The position numbers and the translations under genes are program-made. Below the pieces are notes generated by a model. The model was not told the DNA's origin. It searched no databases and was given only the letters and a program-made list of their open reading frames with translations. Of a stretch of 64,000 nt of DNA, positions 44,854 through 54,018 are shown in pieces (positions within the stretch are counted from its first letter, which is position 1; every line of letters begins with the position of its first letter). This DNA is from Blastocladiella emersonii ATCC 22665. Its lineage: Eukaryota; Blastocladiomycota; Blastocladiomycetes; Blastocladiales; Blastocladiaceae. The DNA lies in NCBI GenBank assembly GCA_025594325.1, contig JANHCV010000003.1:868001-932000 (forward strand), written 5' to 3'.

Positions 44854-47800
44854 ATGAGCTCGCCGTACGGCCGCGCCTCGCCGCCTGCGGAACCGGCCGT
44901 CGCTGACGGGACCCCTCGCCGTAGCCCGAACCGGCCGCCGCCCGACTCGGGGACCCGCTCGTTCTACATGGCCGCCGTCGACGCCTTCAAGGCCAGCGTC
45001 TTCTCGTCCCCCGCCGCCGGCACTGGCGCCACGCCCGCGTCGCCGCCTCGTTCTACGGCGGCAGCGGGAGGAAAGGACGGGCTCTCGAAGCGCAGCGTGT
45101 CCGACCGCAACGTCGCGGCGGCCATCTCGGGCGCGAGCGACTCGTCGTCGGCTTCTGAGGCGGGTTCTGATGCTGAGGATAGCGATGACAGCGACGAGTC
45201 GTGGGCGTCTCCATCCGACTCGGACGGGTACGTTGTCGTCGACCTGCGCGCGGAAACCGAGTTGACGCTGACCCGTCGCTTGCACCGTAGCGAGAAACCG
45301 GAGCCGCTGCCTGGATCATTCTGGCGGCCCTCCGACTCTTCCTCGTCTTCATCATCGTCGGCGTACTCGTCTTCATCATCTGCATCCGCGGCGACCCAGG
45401 ACCTCTCCAACTCGCAGTCCTCACTCTTCTCGTTTTCGCCGAGCCTGAACCCATGGAGCCCGTCCGCCGGCGTCTTGGACTCGCGCGACCGCGACCGCGG
45501 CAAGCTCGACGCGAAACCCAAACGCCACCGCTCAAAATCGAGCGGCGGCAAGCGCGGCGGCGCGACCAAGACGGCCACGTCGTTCGAGGAGCTCGCGCGC
45601 GCGCCAACCACCGCCGCCGCCGGCGCCTCGCGCGCGTCCGAGTCGGAGCGGCGCAACCAGGCGCGCCTGCTGCTCGTGTCGCTGCTCGAGAACTTCTGCA
45701 TGCTGTACTCGCCCGACGACAACCGCATGCTGTTCCAGCTGCTGTGCGAGAAGCTGTCGCAGATGGGCATCATCACCGAGGCCGACTTCAACGACCATTT
45801 CGCGTCGGTGCGGGGGATGTACAAGCGCGCGTTCAAGGAGCTCGTGTTCCAGGCGCTCCTCACCACCCGCGCCGCCGCGCAGAACCGTGCGACGCTCAGC
45901 CCGTCCAGCTCGCTCCTCCTCGAGTACAATAACCGCGCCGCGTCGGTGCCCGATCTCGTGGACGGGAGCGGTAGTAGCAGCAGTGGCGGCGCCGCGTACG
46001 GTGCGACGGGTGCAGGGGCGTCGTCGACGACGCGCCGCAGTGGGAGCTCGAGTGGCCACTCGTCGTCCGCCGGCAACCTGTTTGACCTGCTCGACCTCCA
46101 CACGACGCGGTACCGCACCGACTTTATCGAGCTGCGCCGCCTCGGCAAGGGCGGGTTCGGCAGCGTCTGGCACGTCCGCCACAAGCTGGACGGCCGCGAG
46201 TACGCTATCAAGAAGGTCACGCTGACGAACCCCAAGGACTTTGATCGCGTACGTTGAATCGAAGTGCTCGTCGAATCGAGACTCCCGCTGACCCGAACGC
46301 GCATACGTGTAGGTGCTTCGCGAGGTCAAGGTGCTCGCGCGCATGGACCACCCCAACATTGTGCGCTACTACTCAGCGTGGCTCGAGCACGACGAGTTCC
46401 GGCTCGGCGGCGGCGGCGCGCACGGCGAGGAGAGCAGCGACATGAGCGGGTCGTCGATCGGCGACGACGGCTCGACCTCGTTCTCGACCACCACGTCGTC
46501 CAACAGTCGCGACGACGACGACGACGACGAGTCAACGTTCGGCAAGACGGCCTTCTCGCGGTCCAGCCACGGCGCGCTCTCGACCCTGTCGGCCGACGGT
46601 GACGGTAGCAGCGACGGGATCAGCGGGTCCGAGTCGGAGGTTAGCATCGACTCGTCGACCGCCACGTCGTCGCCCGCGGGCTCGCTCGTCATTGACCGCC
46701 GGCCGCGTCCGCACCACCATCACCACCACCACCACGCGAAACCCGCCGCCCCCGCCCCCGCCGTGCCGCAACGCCCGCTCACGCTGTTCATCCAGATGGA
46801 GCTGTGCTACTGCTCGCTGCACGACTACCTCCTGCACCGCAACATGCTGCGTCACGTCGACACGGCGACGCTCGTGGCCGAGACCAACTACCTGTTCCGC
46901 GCCACGCTCATCGCGCTCGCGTACATCCACGACCGCGGCACCTCGCACCGCGACCTCACCCCGCGGAACCTCTTCCTCGTGCGCCGCCACCGCCATCGCC
47001 ACGCGGGCGTCGTCGATGGTGAGGACGGCGCGGGCGCGGGCAGCGCGTTCGGGCGGCGGCCGCGTGCCGGGTCCAATTCGAGTGGCGGGGAAGAGGCGCG
47101 GCTCCCGCTGTGCGAGTGGCTCAAGGTTGATACCCTCGACGACGTGGCCATCAAGATTGGCGATTTCGGGCTCGTCACCGAGCACTCGACGCGCAGCGAG
47201 ACGGCTATCTTCACGGCGGCGGGTGGCGGCGGCGAGAACGCGCCGCACTCGACGGCGGCGGGGGCCAAGGCTGCAGCGGCGGCTTCGGTCAAGCAGGACG
47301 GATACCTCCTCGACACGTCGCGGCGCGCATCGCCCGTCGGTTCCGGCGACGATGACGACGACGGCGTCGAGTCGAGCGACTTTGACGACGACGATGACGA
47401 CGCTGCGCCGCGCATCTCGCCCATCAACCGCCGCGCGCCACCACTTCCACGTCCCGCGCGGCTGCAGCCCGCCAAGACGCCCGCGGCGCCGAAACCCGCG
47501 AACCCGCTCGCGCGCCTGGTCCGCGTGCCGTCGCACACGCCGACGCTGGGCGTCGGGACCGCGACGTACTCAGCGCCCGAGCAGCTGGCGCGGCGCCGCG
47601 GCAAGTACGGGTACCACCCGGTCAAGAGCGACATGTTCTCGCTGGGCGTGATCCTGCTCGAGCTGCTGCACCCGTTCGCGACGGGCATGGAGCGGCTCAT
47701 CACGCTCGACAAGCTGCGCGGCCGCGAACCCACGCTCCCCGCCGAGCTCATCTCCAAGTTCCCGCAGTACGCCGCTATGGTCCTGTGGCTCACGGCCGAG

Positions 47801-48100
47801 GACCCGCACCAGCGGCCGGCCCCCGGGGAGCTGCTCGCGGTGTTCCCGCCGCCGATGCCGGATCCCGACGCGCGGTCGCCTGCGGGCGCGGAGGCGGATG
47901 AGGAGGCTGAGGACGAGGAGGTCGAGATCGTTGACTCGCCGAATGGGGCGTTGGCGGCGAACGGCGGGACGGACGCGTCGCTCGAGGTTCAGGTCGTGCA
48001 GCTCAAGCGCGTCGTGGCCGAGCAGCAGCGTGTGATTGACGCCAAGGACGCCGAGCTCGCCGAGCTTCGCGCAAAGCTCGCGGCGGCGCTAGCGGATTGA
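44854..48100 (+). CDS. eIF2-alpha kinase, HRI-like (EIF2AK1 family)
   Basis: Stress kinase that phosphorylates eIF2alpha and slows translation. Exons 44854-46248 and 46313-48100 give about 1,060 residues. After 250 disordered residues comes an HRI-type N-lobe module (LLLVSLLENFCMLY, FQLLCEKLSQMGI). Kinase motifs: LGKGGFGSVW (430-439), ATP-site Lys453 in AIKKV, LREVKVLARMDHPNIVRYYSAW, LFIQMELCYCSLHDYL, catalytic loop HRDLTPRN (677-684), DFG at 749-751 and TYSAPEQL. Two acidic Ser/Asp inserts split the domain, as in the family. The C-terminus is a coiled coil (VVQLKRVVAEQQRVIDAKDA), again HRI-like. The catalytic-loop Lys expected after HRDL is Thr681, an odd change. GCN2 and PEK were considered but lack this arrangement. 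Confidence 0.88.
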
Positions 48101-48203
48101 GTGTACCTGCAGATCATAACATTTATTGCAGCGAATCATGTTAAACTGTCGGTCGAGGGCTCGCACAGTAAGGGGATCACGAGTGCCACCACACGATCGC
48201 GAC

Positions 48204-48474
48204 TCAGTCCTTCGACTCCTCGTTGTCGCAGTAGTCTTCGGTTGTAGCCGTGGCCGTGGTAGTGTCGGCCGGCTCCTCATTGGACTAGGCGATCCTCGGC
48301 ACGGACCAGTACAATCTTCGCCTCAACGGGATCCTCGGCGCGGACCAGGACAACCTTCGTTTCGATGGGATCCTCGGCGCGAACCAGGACAACCTTCGCG
48401 GAAATAGACTCCGCATTCGCGTCCCGATCCGAACTCATGTCCTGTTCCGCAGCGGCAAGTTCTTCGTACTGCTC
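48204..48474 (-). CDS. candidate 3' exons of a repeat-containing gene (unidentified)
   Basis: Leftward, exon 48346-48474 opens after a tag acceptor with EQYEELAAAEQDMSSDRD, then 13-residue repeats KVVLVRAEDPIET, and can splice (61-nt intron 48285-48345, GTCCGC...CTAG) in phase to 48204-48284, an acidic end SNEEPADTTTATATTEDYCD before TGA. Lengths 129 and 81 are both multiples of three. An upstream intron with a TACTAAC-like branch point ends at 48475, but I could not place its donor or the start. Alternatively the 39-bp repeats are non-coding. Confidence 0.33.
48291..48407. repeat. 39-bp tandem repeat, three copies
   Basis: Three adjacent copies (48291-48329, 48330-48368, 48369-48407), unit starting GATCCTCGGCGCGGACCAGG. 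Copies differ by a few substitutions, so the array is older than the 37-bp duplication at 28.5 kb. The unit is 13 codons long. Confidence 0.9.
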
Positions 48475-48779
48475 CTAGATGATGGACGCGAGTGAGCCAG
48501 CCTGTTAGTAACGAGCGAGAGGTCATCATCGCGTTGTGGATCCGCCCGTCAGCGCGGAGACAAGACAGATCCGAGGGCAGGATCACGACCGCGACGCGAA
48601 GATGGATACTTCACGTACCGATCAACGAGAACGCGGCCTACAAGGTCCAATGCGGCCAGTGATGGACCGAGACGCGAGTGAAGAGTCGCGATCGGCCGAT
48701 TAACTGCCAAGTGCCTCAAGGCGTGAAATCACGCATACACGCTCGTAGCAAGTGCGAAACGATTGAAGGAAGCGAGAGC

Positions 48780-49436
48780 ATGATGCAACGTGACGTCGAT
48801 GAGTGCACTCTCACCACGCTGCTGATCGCAGACCTGATGGCTAGTTCTGTGAGCCGTCCGGCACGCGTTCTCTCTCTGCACGTTCCTGACCTGACAATTC
48901 TAGCTAATCCCGGTTCCTCTTTCTTACCTGAAGCTCGAGCAGCCATGTTGGCGTCCCACTCAATTGGCTCTAGTCCTATACTAGCCGCTGCTGACGCATT
49001 CTCGAAGATGCCGGCCGCGGCTCGACTCGAAGCACTGCCGGACATGTCCGCGTTATTCATCTCCATTATTTCCTCATCGCTGGAGCTGCAAATCAATCGA
49101 TTACGAATTTGCGCAGAAAATATCAAGGAGGTTGGCAAGTTCCCGAGGTATCGGCGGGCGAAGCGTGCCAAACAAGACAAGCTCGCGCAGGAAATCGGCG
49201 TCACGCTGCTTCGGGCCCAAAACGATCGTGCACAGCTTGAAGTTCTCGCTTGCAAACTGGACGTTCTATCCCACGAATTGGACGCCCTTTGCGCCCGGGA
49301 CGAAGACCCAGAAGACTGCCTCTCGGAGTGGAGATTGCTCCTCCACGAGTGCAGGAAGATTCAGAATGCCAGCAACCTGATCGGCGAGCTGGCGAAGGAA
49401 CATGCGAATCGCCTTCCTGCCTTGGCCAACGAATAA
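48780..49436 (+). CDS. orphan coiled-coil protein, intact copy of a tandem pair
   Basis: 218 residues from the first in-frame ATG (48780); an alternative start at 48945 (MLASHS) aligns with the start of the second copy at 49933. No membrane span. The core is helical and charged: SLELQINRLRICAENIKEV, a basic YRRAKRAKQDK, LAQEIGVTLLRAQNDRAQLE, KLDVLSHELDALCARDEDPE and SEWRLLLHECRKI. I recognise no family. Base composition is distinctly less GC-rich than neighbours. It sits in a roughly 1-kb unit duplicated immediately downstream. Confidence 0.6.
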   Translation: MMQRDVDECTLTTLLIADLMASSVSRPARVLSLHVPDLTILANPGSSFLPEARAAMLASHSIGSSPILAAADAFSKMPAAARLEALPDMSALFISIISSSLELQINRLRICAENIKEVGKFPRYRRAKRAKQDKLAQEIGVTLLRAQNDRAQLEVLACKLDVLSHELDALCARDEDPEDCLSEWRLLLHECRKIQNASNLIGELAKEHANRLPALANE

Positions 49437-49932
49437 ACGGCCTTGATTACATAAATATGCCGAAGAGGAAAGCACTGAGTTGAGTCACGTCTCGACCACA
49501 AGGCCAAGGTACTCTTGTGATCGCCGACGACAAGGACGCGGCACCCATCCGCAACCTCATGTTGCGGACGTCGGATCGGTCCGTGGCCTAGACAGCGACG
49601 TGACAGCCAATTACACGGTCAATCAACGACGAAACGACGCGTAAACTTCGGTGCGGGCAGTGATGGACCAATGCTCGAGGAGGAGTCGCGATTGGTCAAC
49701 AGTTATGAGGCCTTCACAACGAGCCGCTACATCTCGCATACATGCTCGCGACGAGTGCGGAGTGGTTAAAGTAACGAAGCACGTGGCGCTACGTGACATC
49801 GGCGAGTGCATTAACTATCAGCTGATCGAAAATTTGATGGAGGTATGCGCTGACTGTCTGTTCGTTCACTCTCGCTCCGTGTCCGTGTCAATAGTGTAGC
49901 GACACCCATTACTCGCTGAATTTCAAACAAAA

Positions 49933-50406
49933 ATGTTGGCATCCAAAACAAGTGACTCGAGGCCGACCCGACTCACTCCTGATGAGTTCTGGGAGCAGCC
50001 AGCCGCGACCACGCTCAAAACACTGTCGGGCATGGCCACGGGGCTCATCCTCGCGATTTCCATCTCTCTGGAGCTGCAAATCGATCAACTTTGCGGTTAC
50101 GCGGAAGACATCAACGAGGCTAACCGGCCTCGGAGGTACCGGCGGGCGAAGCGCGCCGAACAAGAGGTGGTCGCTCAGGAAATCGGCATCACGCTGTTTC
50201 GGGCCCAAAGCGACCGTGAATAGCTCGACGTCCTCTCCCGCGAGCTGGAAGTTCTTTGCGCCCGAAGCGAACACCCCAAGCTCTACTACTCAGAGTGGAA
50301 ACGACTGCGCAGCGAATGTAAGCGGATTCTCAAAGCCACCAAACTGATCGACAAGCGAACGACCAACCTCGACTACGTGAATGGCGTAGCTGAGCGTGAT
50401 CAATAA
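49933..50406 (+). pseudogene. second copy of the orphan gene, interrupted by TAG
   Basis: Same frame and order as the upstream copy: MLASKT, SLELQIDQLCGYAEDINEA, RRYRRAKRAEQE, VAQEIGITLFRAQSDRE, then an in-frame TAG at 50221-50223, and beyond it LDVLSRELEVLCARSEHPK, SEWKRLRSECKRI and a TAA at 50404-50406. Several codons present in the first copy are missing next to the TAG. Either a pseudogene or a gene making a 96-residue truncated product. Divergence between copies is substantial. Confidence 0.62.
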
Positions 50407-52112
50407 AGTTACAGATGATGCTCGTTTTACTAGTCGTGCGGTACTGATGCACAACGAGACGGTCCGCAAGGCTTCGCTCACACTCTCCTCTTTCGCCCGA
50501 CCCGACCCGTCATCGCCCGCCCGCGCGCGTCACCGTATGCATTGAGCCCTCAGTTAATTTGCACTAGGCGGCAACGCGTGGTGGCGAGGCCGGGCCGAGA
50601 AAACGCGACCCCGGTGATGTGGCGCAGCACGGTCACGTGCCGCGATGGCCTGCCTGCTGCCGCCACGAGGCAGCCACGTGATTGAAAATGTCTCCCTTTT
50701 CGCGTCGCGTCGCGCGTCGGCCGTCGCGCCAGAGTCGACGACTCCCAACGTTGCTCGCGTCTCCCATGTCGGCGATCGTTCTTGGACACCGAGTCACTCG
50801 CGCAACGCGGCTGGAAGTGGACGCAACGATCACGGCGCCGTGACAGGGATGGTCGCGGCCGTGACGGGTCTGTGACGATGGCGACGCCCGTTCTCGCCGT
50901 GAAAATCGTTGGAAAAGCTTGAGGGACACTCAGTACATCTCCTGTGAGGTGAAAGGCCCACGGTGCTGGCGTCGAGGGGCGAGCAGGGGGGCCGCGAAGG
51001 ACGACGGACGCTGAGCCGGCCGGCCACGAGTCTGCTCGGCAAGCATCGGACGTCGGAGTGACGCAAACATAGTGTCTCAACCTCATCCAACTTGTATTGG
51101 ACTCGTGCAAGAAAGATCCGCAGAGAATCGAGGAGCAACCGTTCGAGGAAGCGCGTTTGCCGCTCAGGACCGAAAACGGCGACTGGGCAGCCAAGGAACG
51201 TCGGATCGAGTCATTTAACTGGACAATGGTATAGAATAATTCTCCGTGAACATTTTTTATGAGCGGGACAACCTCGAAAAAATGAGTTCAAGGGGTTTAC
51301 GAGGGGGTCGAGATCCATGGCGAGCGCTGGAGCCGCGAGCGAGGCAGCGAGCAGGTGGGCAGCCGCCCGCCCCCGCCGCCCCGCCGCCGCTCCCCTCCGT
51401 CCCGCGCCGTCTTTCCATCCCCTCTCCCGCGCCGCTCTCTCTCTCTCCCCACCCGCCACCCGCCGAACCTTGCACTGTACGTCGGCGCCTACGACTATGC
51501 CGCAAATGGACCCCGCCGCGGTGCCGCCACCCCCTGCAAATCGCGATTACGTCCCGCACGCGTGCGCGCGCCCGCGCCGGCGTCCGCGCCGCGACGCGCG
51601 CGCCGGCCCCCTCTTCGCCCCTCGCCTCCATTTCCCCCCTCGCCGGCCCCGGACCCGTGCACCATGACCGCGTAGTGCGCGATGCGTGCTACCTGGTCGC
51701 CCTGTCGGCGCCCGCCATCGGGGGATGCCAGCGCGAGGAATACGGGCCGGCGTGTGTCCTCTCGTCCGGCCAGCCCGCCGCACCGCGCGGCGCTCGCGCA
51801 GCAACCAAACACCCTTCTCCCTCGCTTTCCTCGACCTTTTCACATGCCACCCGGATTGTTTGCCCGGTCGCCGCGATCGTCCGTGCATGTCTCGAGGCCG
51901 TCTTCGCCACCACGCCTCGCCGATCCGAGCGGGAGCGGGGTGGCGAGGGCGCTTGGTACACACGGTCACTCACGGACGGCTCGACCGCTTGCTTGCTGCT
52001 CCCAACTCTCGGCCTTGCCTTCCTCTCCCCCTCCTCCCCTCCATCGCCCTCGATCGATCTCCAGCGCAGACTCACCCGTGCACCCGTACTCCGTGCCCAC
52101 AGCCATCCCACC
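50407..52112. other. long gene-free region upstream of the peroxiredoxin
   Basis: 1.7 kb. The left half (to about 51240) still has the lower GC of the repeat island and no credible ORF. From about 51300 composition returns to GC-rich with heavy pyrimidine tracts (about 51355-51480 and 52010-52110). The peroxiredoxin frame stays open back to 51246 but lacks conserved features, so I treat it as 5' UTR/promoter. Confidence 0.4.
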
Positions 52113-53546
52113 ATGCCGCCCAAGAAGACCGCCGCCGCCGCCACCAAGCCCGCGCCCGCCAAGAAGCGCGCCGCGTCGGCGTCCGAGAGCGACGTTGCGG
52201 CCAAGAAGCGCAAGACGTCGGCGACCACCTCGACCACCACCAAGAAGGCTGCCGCTGAGCCCAAGGCCGCGGCCAAGAAGGCGGCGCCCGCCGCCAAGAA
52301 GGCTGCTGCTGCTGCCGCGCCCGCGAAGACCACGCGCGCGTCGGCGGCTGCCGCCAAGAAGACGACGCGCTCGTCCGCGGCCGCGGGCAAGAAGGCCACG
52401 ACGACGACCGCGGCCAAGGGCAAGGCTGCGGCCACCAAGGCGGCGCCCGCTGCCAAGAAGCCCGCGACGCGCGTCGCCAAGGCCGCGGCCAAGGACGCCG
52501 AGACCAAGAAGGTCAAGGCGTCGGTGACCAAGGCCAAGGCGACGGCCACCAAGGCCAAGGCGGCGACGGCGACCAAGAAGGCGGCGGCTGCGCCCAAGAA
52601 GGCGGCGGCCGCGGCCAAGAAGAAGCCTGTGGCCAAGAAGCCCGTGGCCAAGCCGGTGCCGACCAAGGTGCGCAAGCTCGCGGTCGCGGCACTCGAGGCC
52701 GAGCAGCAGAAGAAGGCCGAGGAGCTCAAGGCCAAGACCAAGGCCGGCCGCGCCGAGCGCGCGCAGAAGCGCGGTCTCCCGCTCGAGTCGTCGTCGTCCG
52801 AGGGCGAGTCCGAGTCGGAGGAGGGCTCGGACAAGGAGTCGGAGGAGGCGGCCAAGCCCGTCAAGAAGGCGCCCGCCGTCAAGCAGCCGCCCGCCACGGC
52901 GCTGCCCAGCCTCAAGGTCACGGACGAGGAGGGCAACGAGCACGACCTGGCCAAGCTCGCCGAGTCGTCGGGCGTCGTCCTGTTCGTGTACCCCAAGGCC
53001 AACACGGGCGGGTGCACCACCCAGGCGTGCGCGTTCCGCGACCATCACGACGAGTTCAAGAAGCTCGGCTACGCCGTGTACGGCATGTCGCACGACAACC
53101 AGACTCCGCAGGCCAACTGGAAGACCAAGCACACCCTGAACTACAAGCTGCTGACCGACTCCAAGGGTGCCGACAGCGCGCTCAAGAAGCTCGGCGCCTT
53201 CAAGGCCAACAAGATCATCCGCTCGCACTTTGTGTTCGCCAAGGGCGGCAAGCTCATCGAGGCCACCATCCCCGTCTCGCCCAAGGACTCGACCAACTTT
53301 GCCCTCGAGACCGCCAAGGCCCACCCGCAGGTCGCCGGCGCCGCTGCTGCCTCGTCCTCTGCCGCCGCCGCCACCGCCGCCACGCCCAAGTCGCCCGTGA
53401 CCGCCTCGGCCCCGAACGGCACGGCCGCCCCCGCCGCTGCCCCCGCCGCGTCGCCCGTCAAGCCCGCGTCGGCTGCTGCCGCCGCGCCCGTCGCCTCGCC
53501 CGCGAAGCCCGTGGCCGCGTCCCCCGCCAAGCCCACGTCCGCGTGA
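52113..53546 (+). CDS. nuclear PrxQ/Dot5-type peroxiredoxin fused to an H1-like tail
   Basis: 477 residues, intronless. Residues 1-210 are Lys/Ala/Thr/Pro-rich (KKAAPAAKKAAAAAAPAKTT and similar), like histone H1 tails. A Lys/Glu helix and an acidic Ser/Glu patch follow. Residues about 265-410 are a thiol peroxidase: VVLFVYPKANTGGCTTQAC with peroxidatic Cys301 and resolving Cys306 (CxxxxC, as in PrxQ/BCP), AFRDHHDEF, YAVYGMSHDN and IRSHFVFAKGGK. The C-terminus is Ala/Ser/Pro-rich. Yeast Dot5, a nuclear thiol peroxidase, is the nearest known relative and has only a short basic N-terminus. Likely protects chromatin from peroxides (inference). ATG at 52113 has a good CCACCATGCC context. Confidence 0.9.
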   Translation: MPPKKTAAAATKPAPAKKRAASASESDVAAKKRKTSATTSTTTKKAAAEPKAAAKKAAPAAKKAAAAAAPAKTTRASAAAAKKTTRSSAAAGKKATTTTAAKGKAAATKAAPAAKKPATRVAKAAAKDAETKKVKASVTKAKATATKAKAATATKKAAAAPKKAAAAAKKKPVAKKPVAKPVPTKVRKLAVAALEAEQQKKAEELKAKTKAGRAERAQKRGLPLESSSSEGESESEEGSDKESEEAAKPVKKAPAVKQPPATALPSLKVTDEEGNEHDLAKLAESSGVVLFVYPKANTGGCTTQACAFRDHHDEFKKLGYAVYGMSHDNQTPQANWKTKHTLNYKLLTDSKGADSALKKLGAFKANKIIRSHFVFAKGGKLIEATIPVSPKDSTNFALETAKAHPQVAGAAAASSSAAAATAATPKSPVTASAPNGTAAPAAAPAASPVKPASAAAAAPVASPAKPVAASPAKPTSA

Positions 53547-54018
53547 GGCGGGCTCGTGGTCGCGACCGAGCGCTCCCGATCTCGCCGCGCACGCGCCGCG
53601 CGCGCTGACGGCGAGGAAGTTGCGCGGGTCGGAGCGCACTCCCAACACAACACCAAGACCGCCCCGCCCCGTCCCGCATGTTGTCCAGTATTTATTCATT
53701 CCCTAACTCCACTCTCTCGCTTTCATGTCTCTTCATCTTGTTTGTCGTCTCGGCTCGGGCAGTGCGTCATCGGCGAACCCGAAACGCGGATCATGAGGGA
53801 GGACCGCGATCAGGTGATGCGTGCAGCCCCCGCGCCCGCGACCTTCGCACCGCCGCCGCGACGGGACGGCCGACCATCGTCGCTGAGGTCGCTTCGGTGC
53901 AGTCGCTGCACCCCTCAGTAGATGCATCGCGGGCGCGGGTGAGCTGTAGTCACACTATCTGCACGGCACACGGCTCGGCCATCACACTTCGTTCCTCCTT
54001 GCAACGAACCACCACCAC
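53547..54018. other. intergenic region
   Basis: 472 bp between two plus-strand genes, holding the peroxiredoxin 3' end and the RIF1 promoter. Nothing further recognised. Confidence 0.4.

Larger units (their letters stand above)
48640..50410 (+). repeat. diverged tandem duplication, unit about 1 kb
   Basis: Flanks as well as ORFs are related: CAGTGATGGACC occurs at about 48657 and 49658, and CGCATACACGCTCG at about 48731 is matched by CGCATACATGCTCG at about 49736. Offset falls from about 1,002 to 988 bp along the unit, showing small indels. Confidence 0.75.

Noticed and set aside
48475-48620. LSM-like fragment (VAVVILPSDLSCLRADGRI) on the minus strand
   Set aside because: DGRI is suggestive but too short, with no supporting Sm2 motif or clear splice frame.
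51246-52112. 289-codon in-frame extension upstream of the peroxiredoxin
   Set aside because: Pyrimidine-rich, Pro/Arg/Ser low-complexity translation; ATG at 52113 has better context and starts the H1-like tail.
51966-53699. 577-codon Gly/Arg/Leu-rich minus-strand ORF
   Set aside because: Antisense of the Lys/Ala-rich peroxiredoxin; low-complexity artefact.
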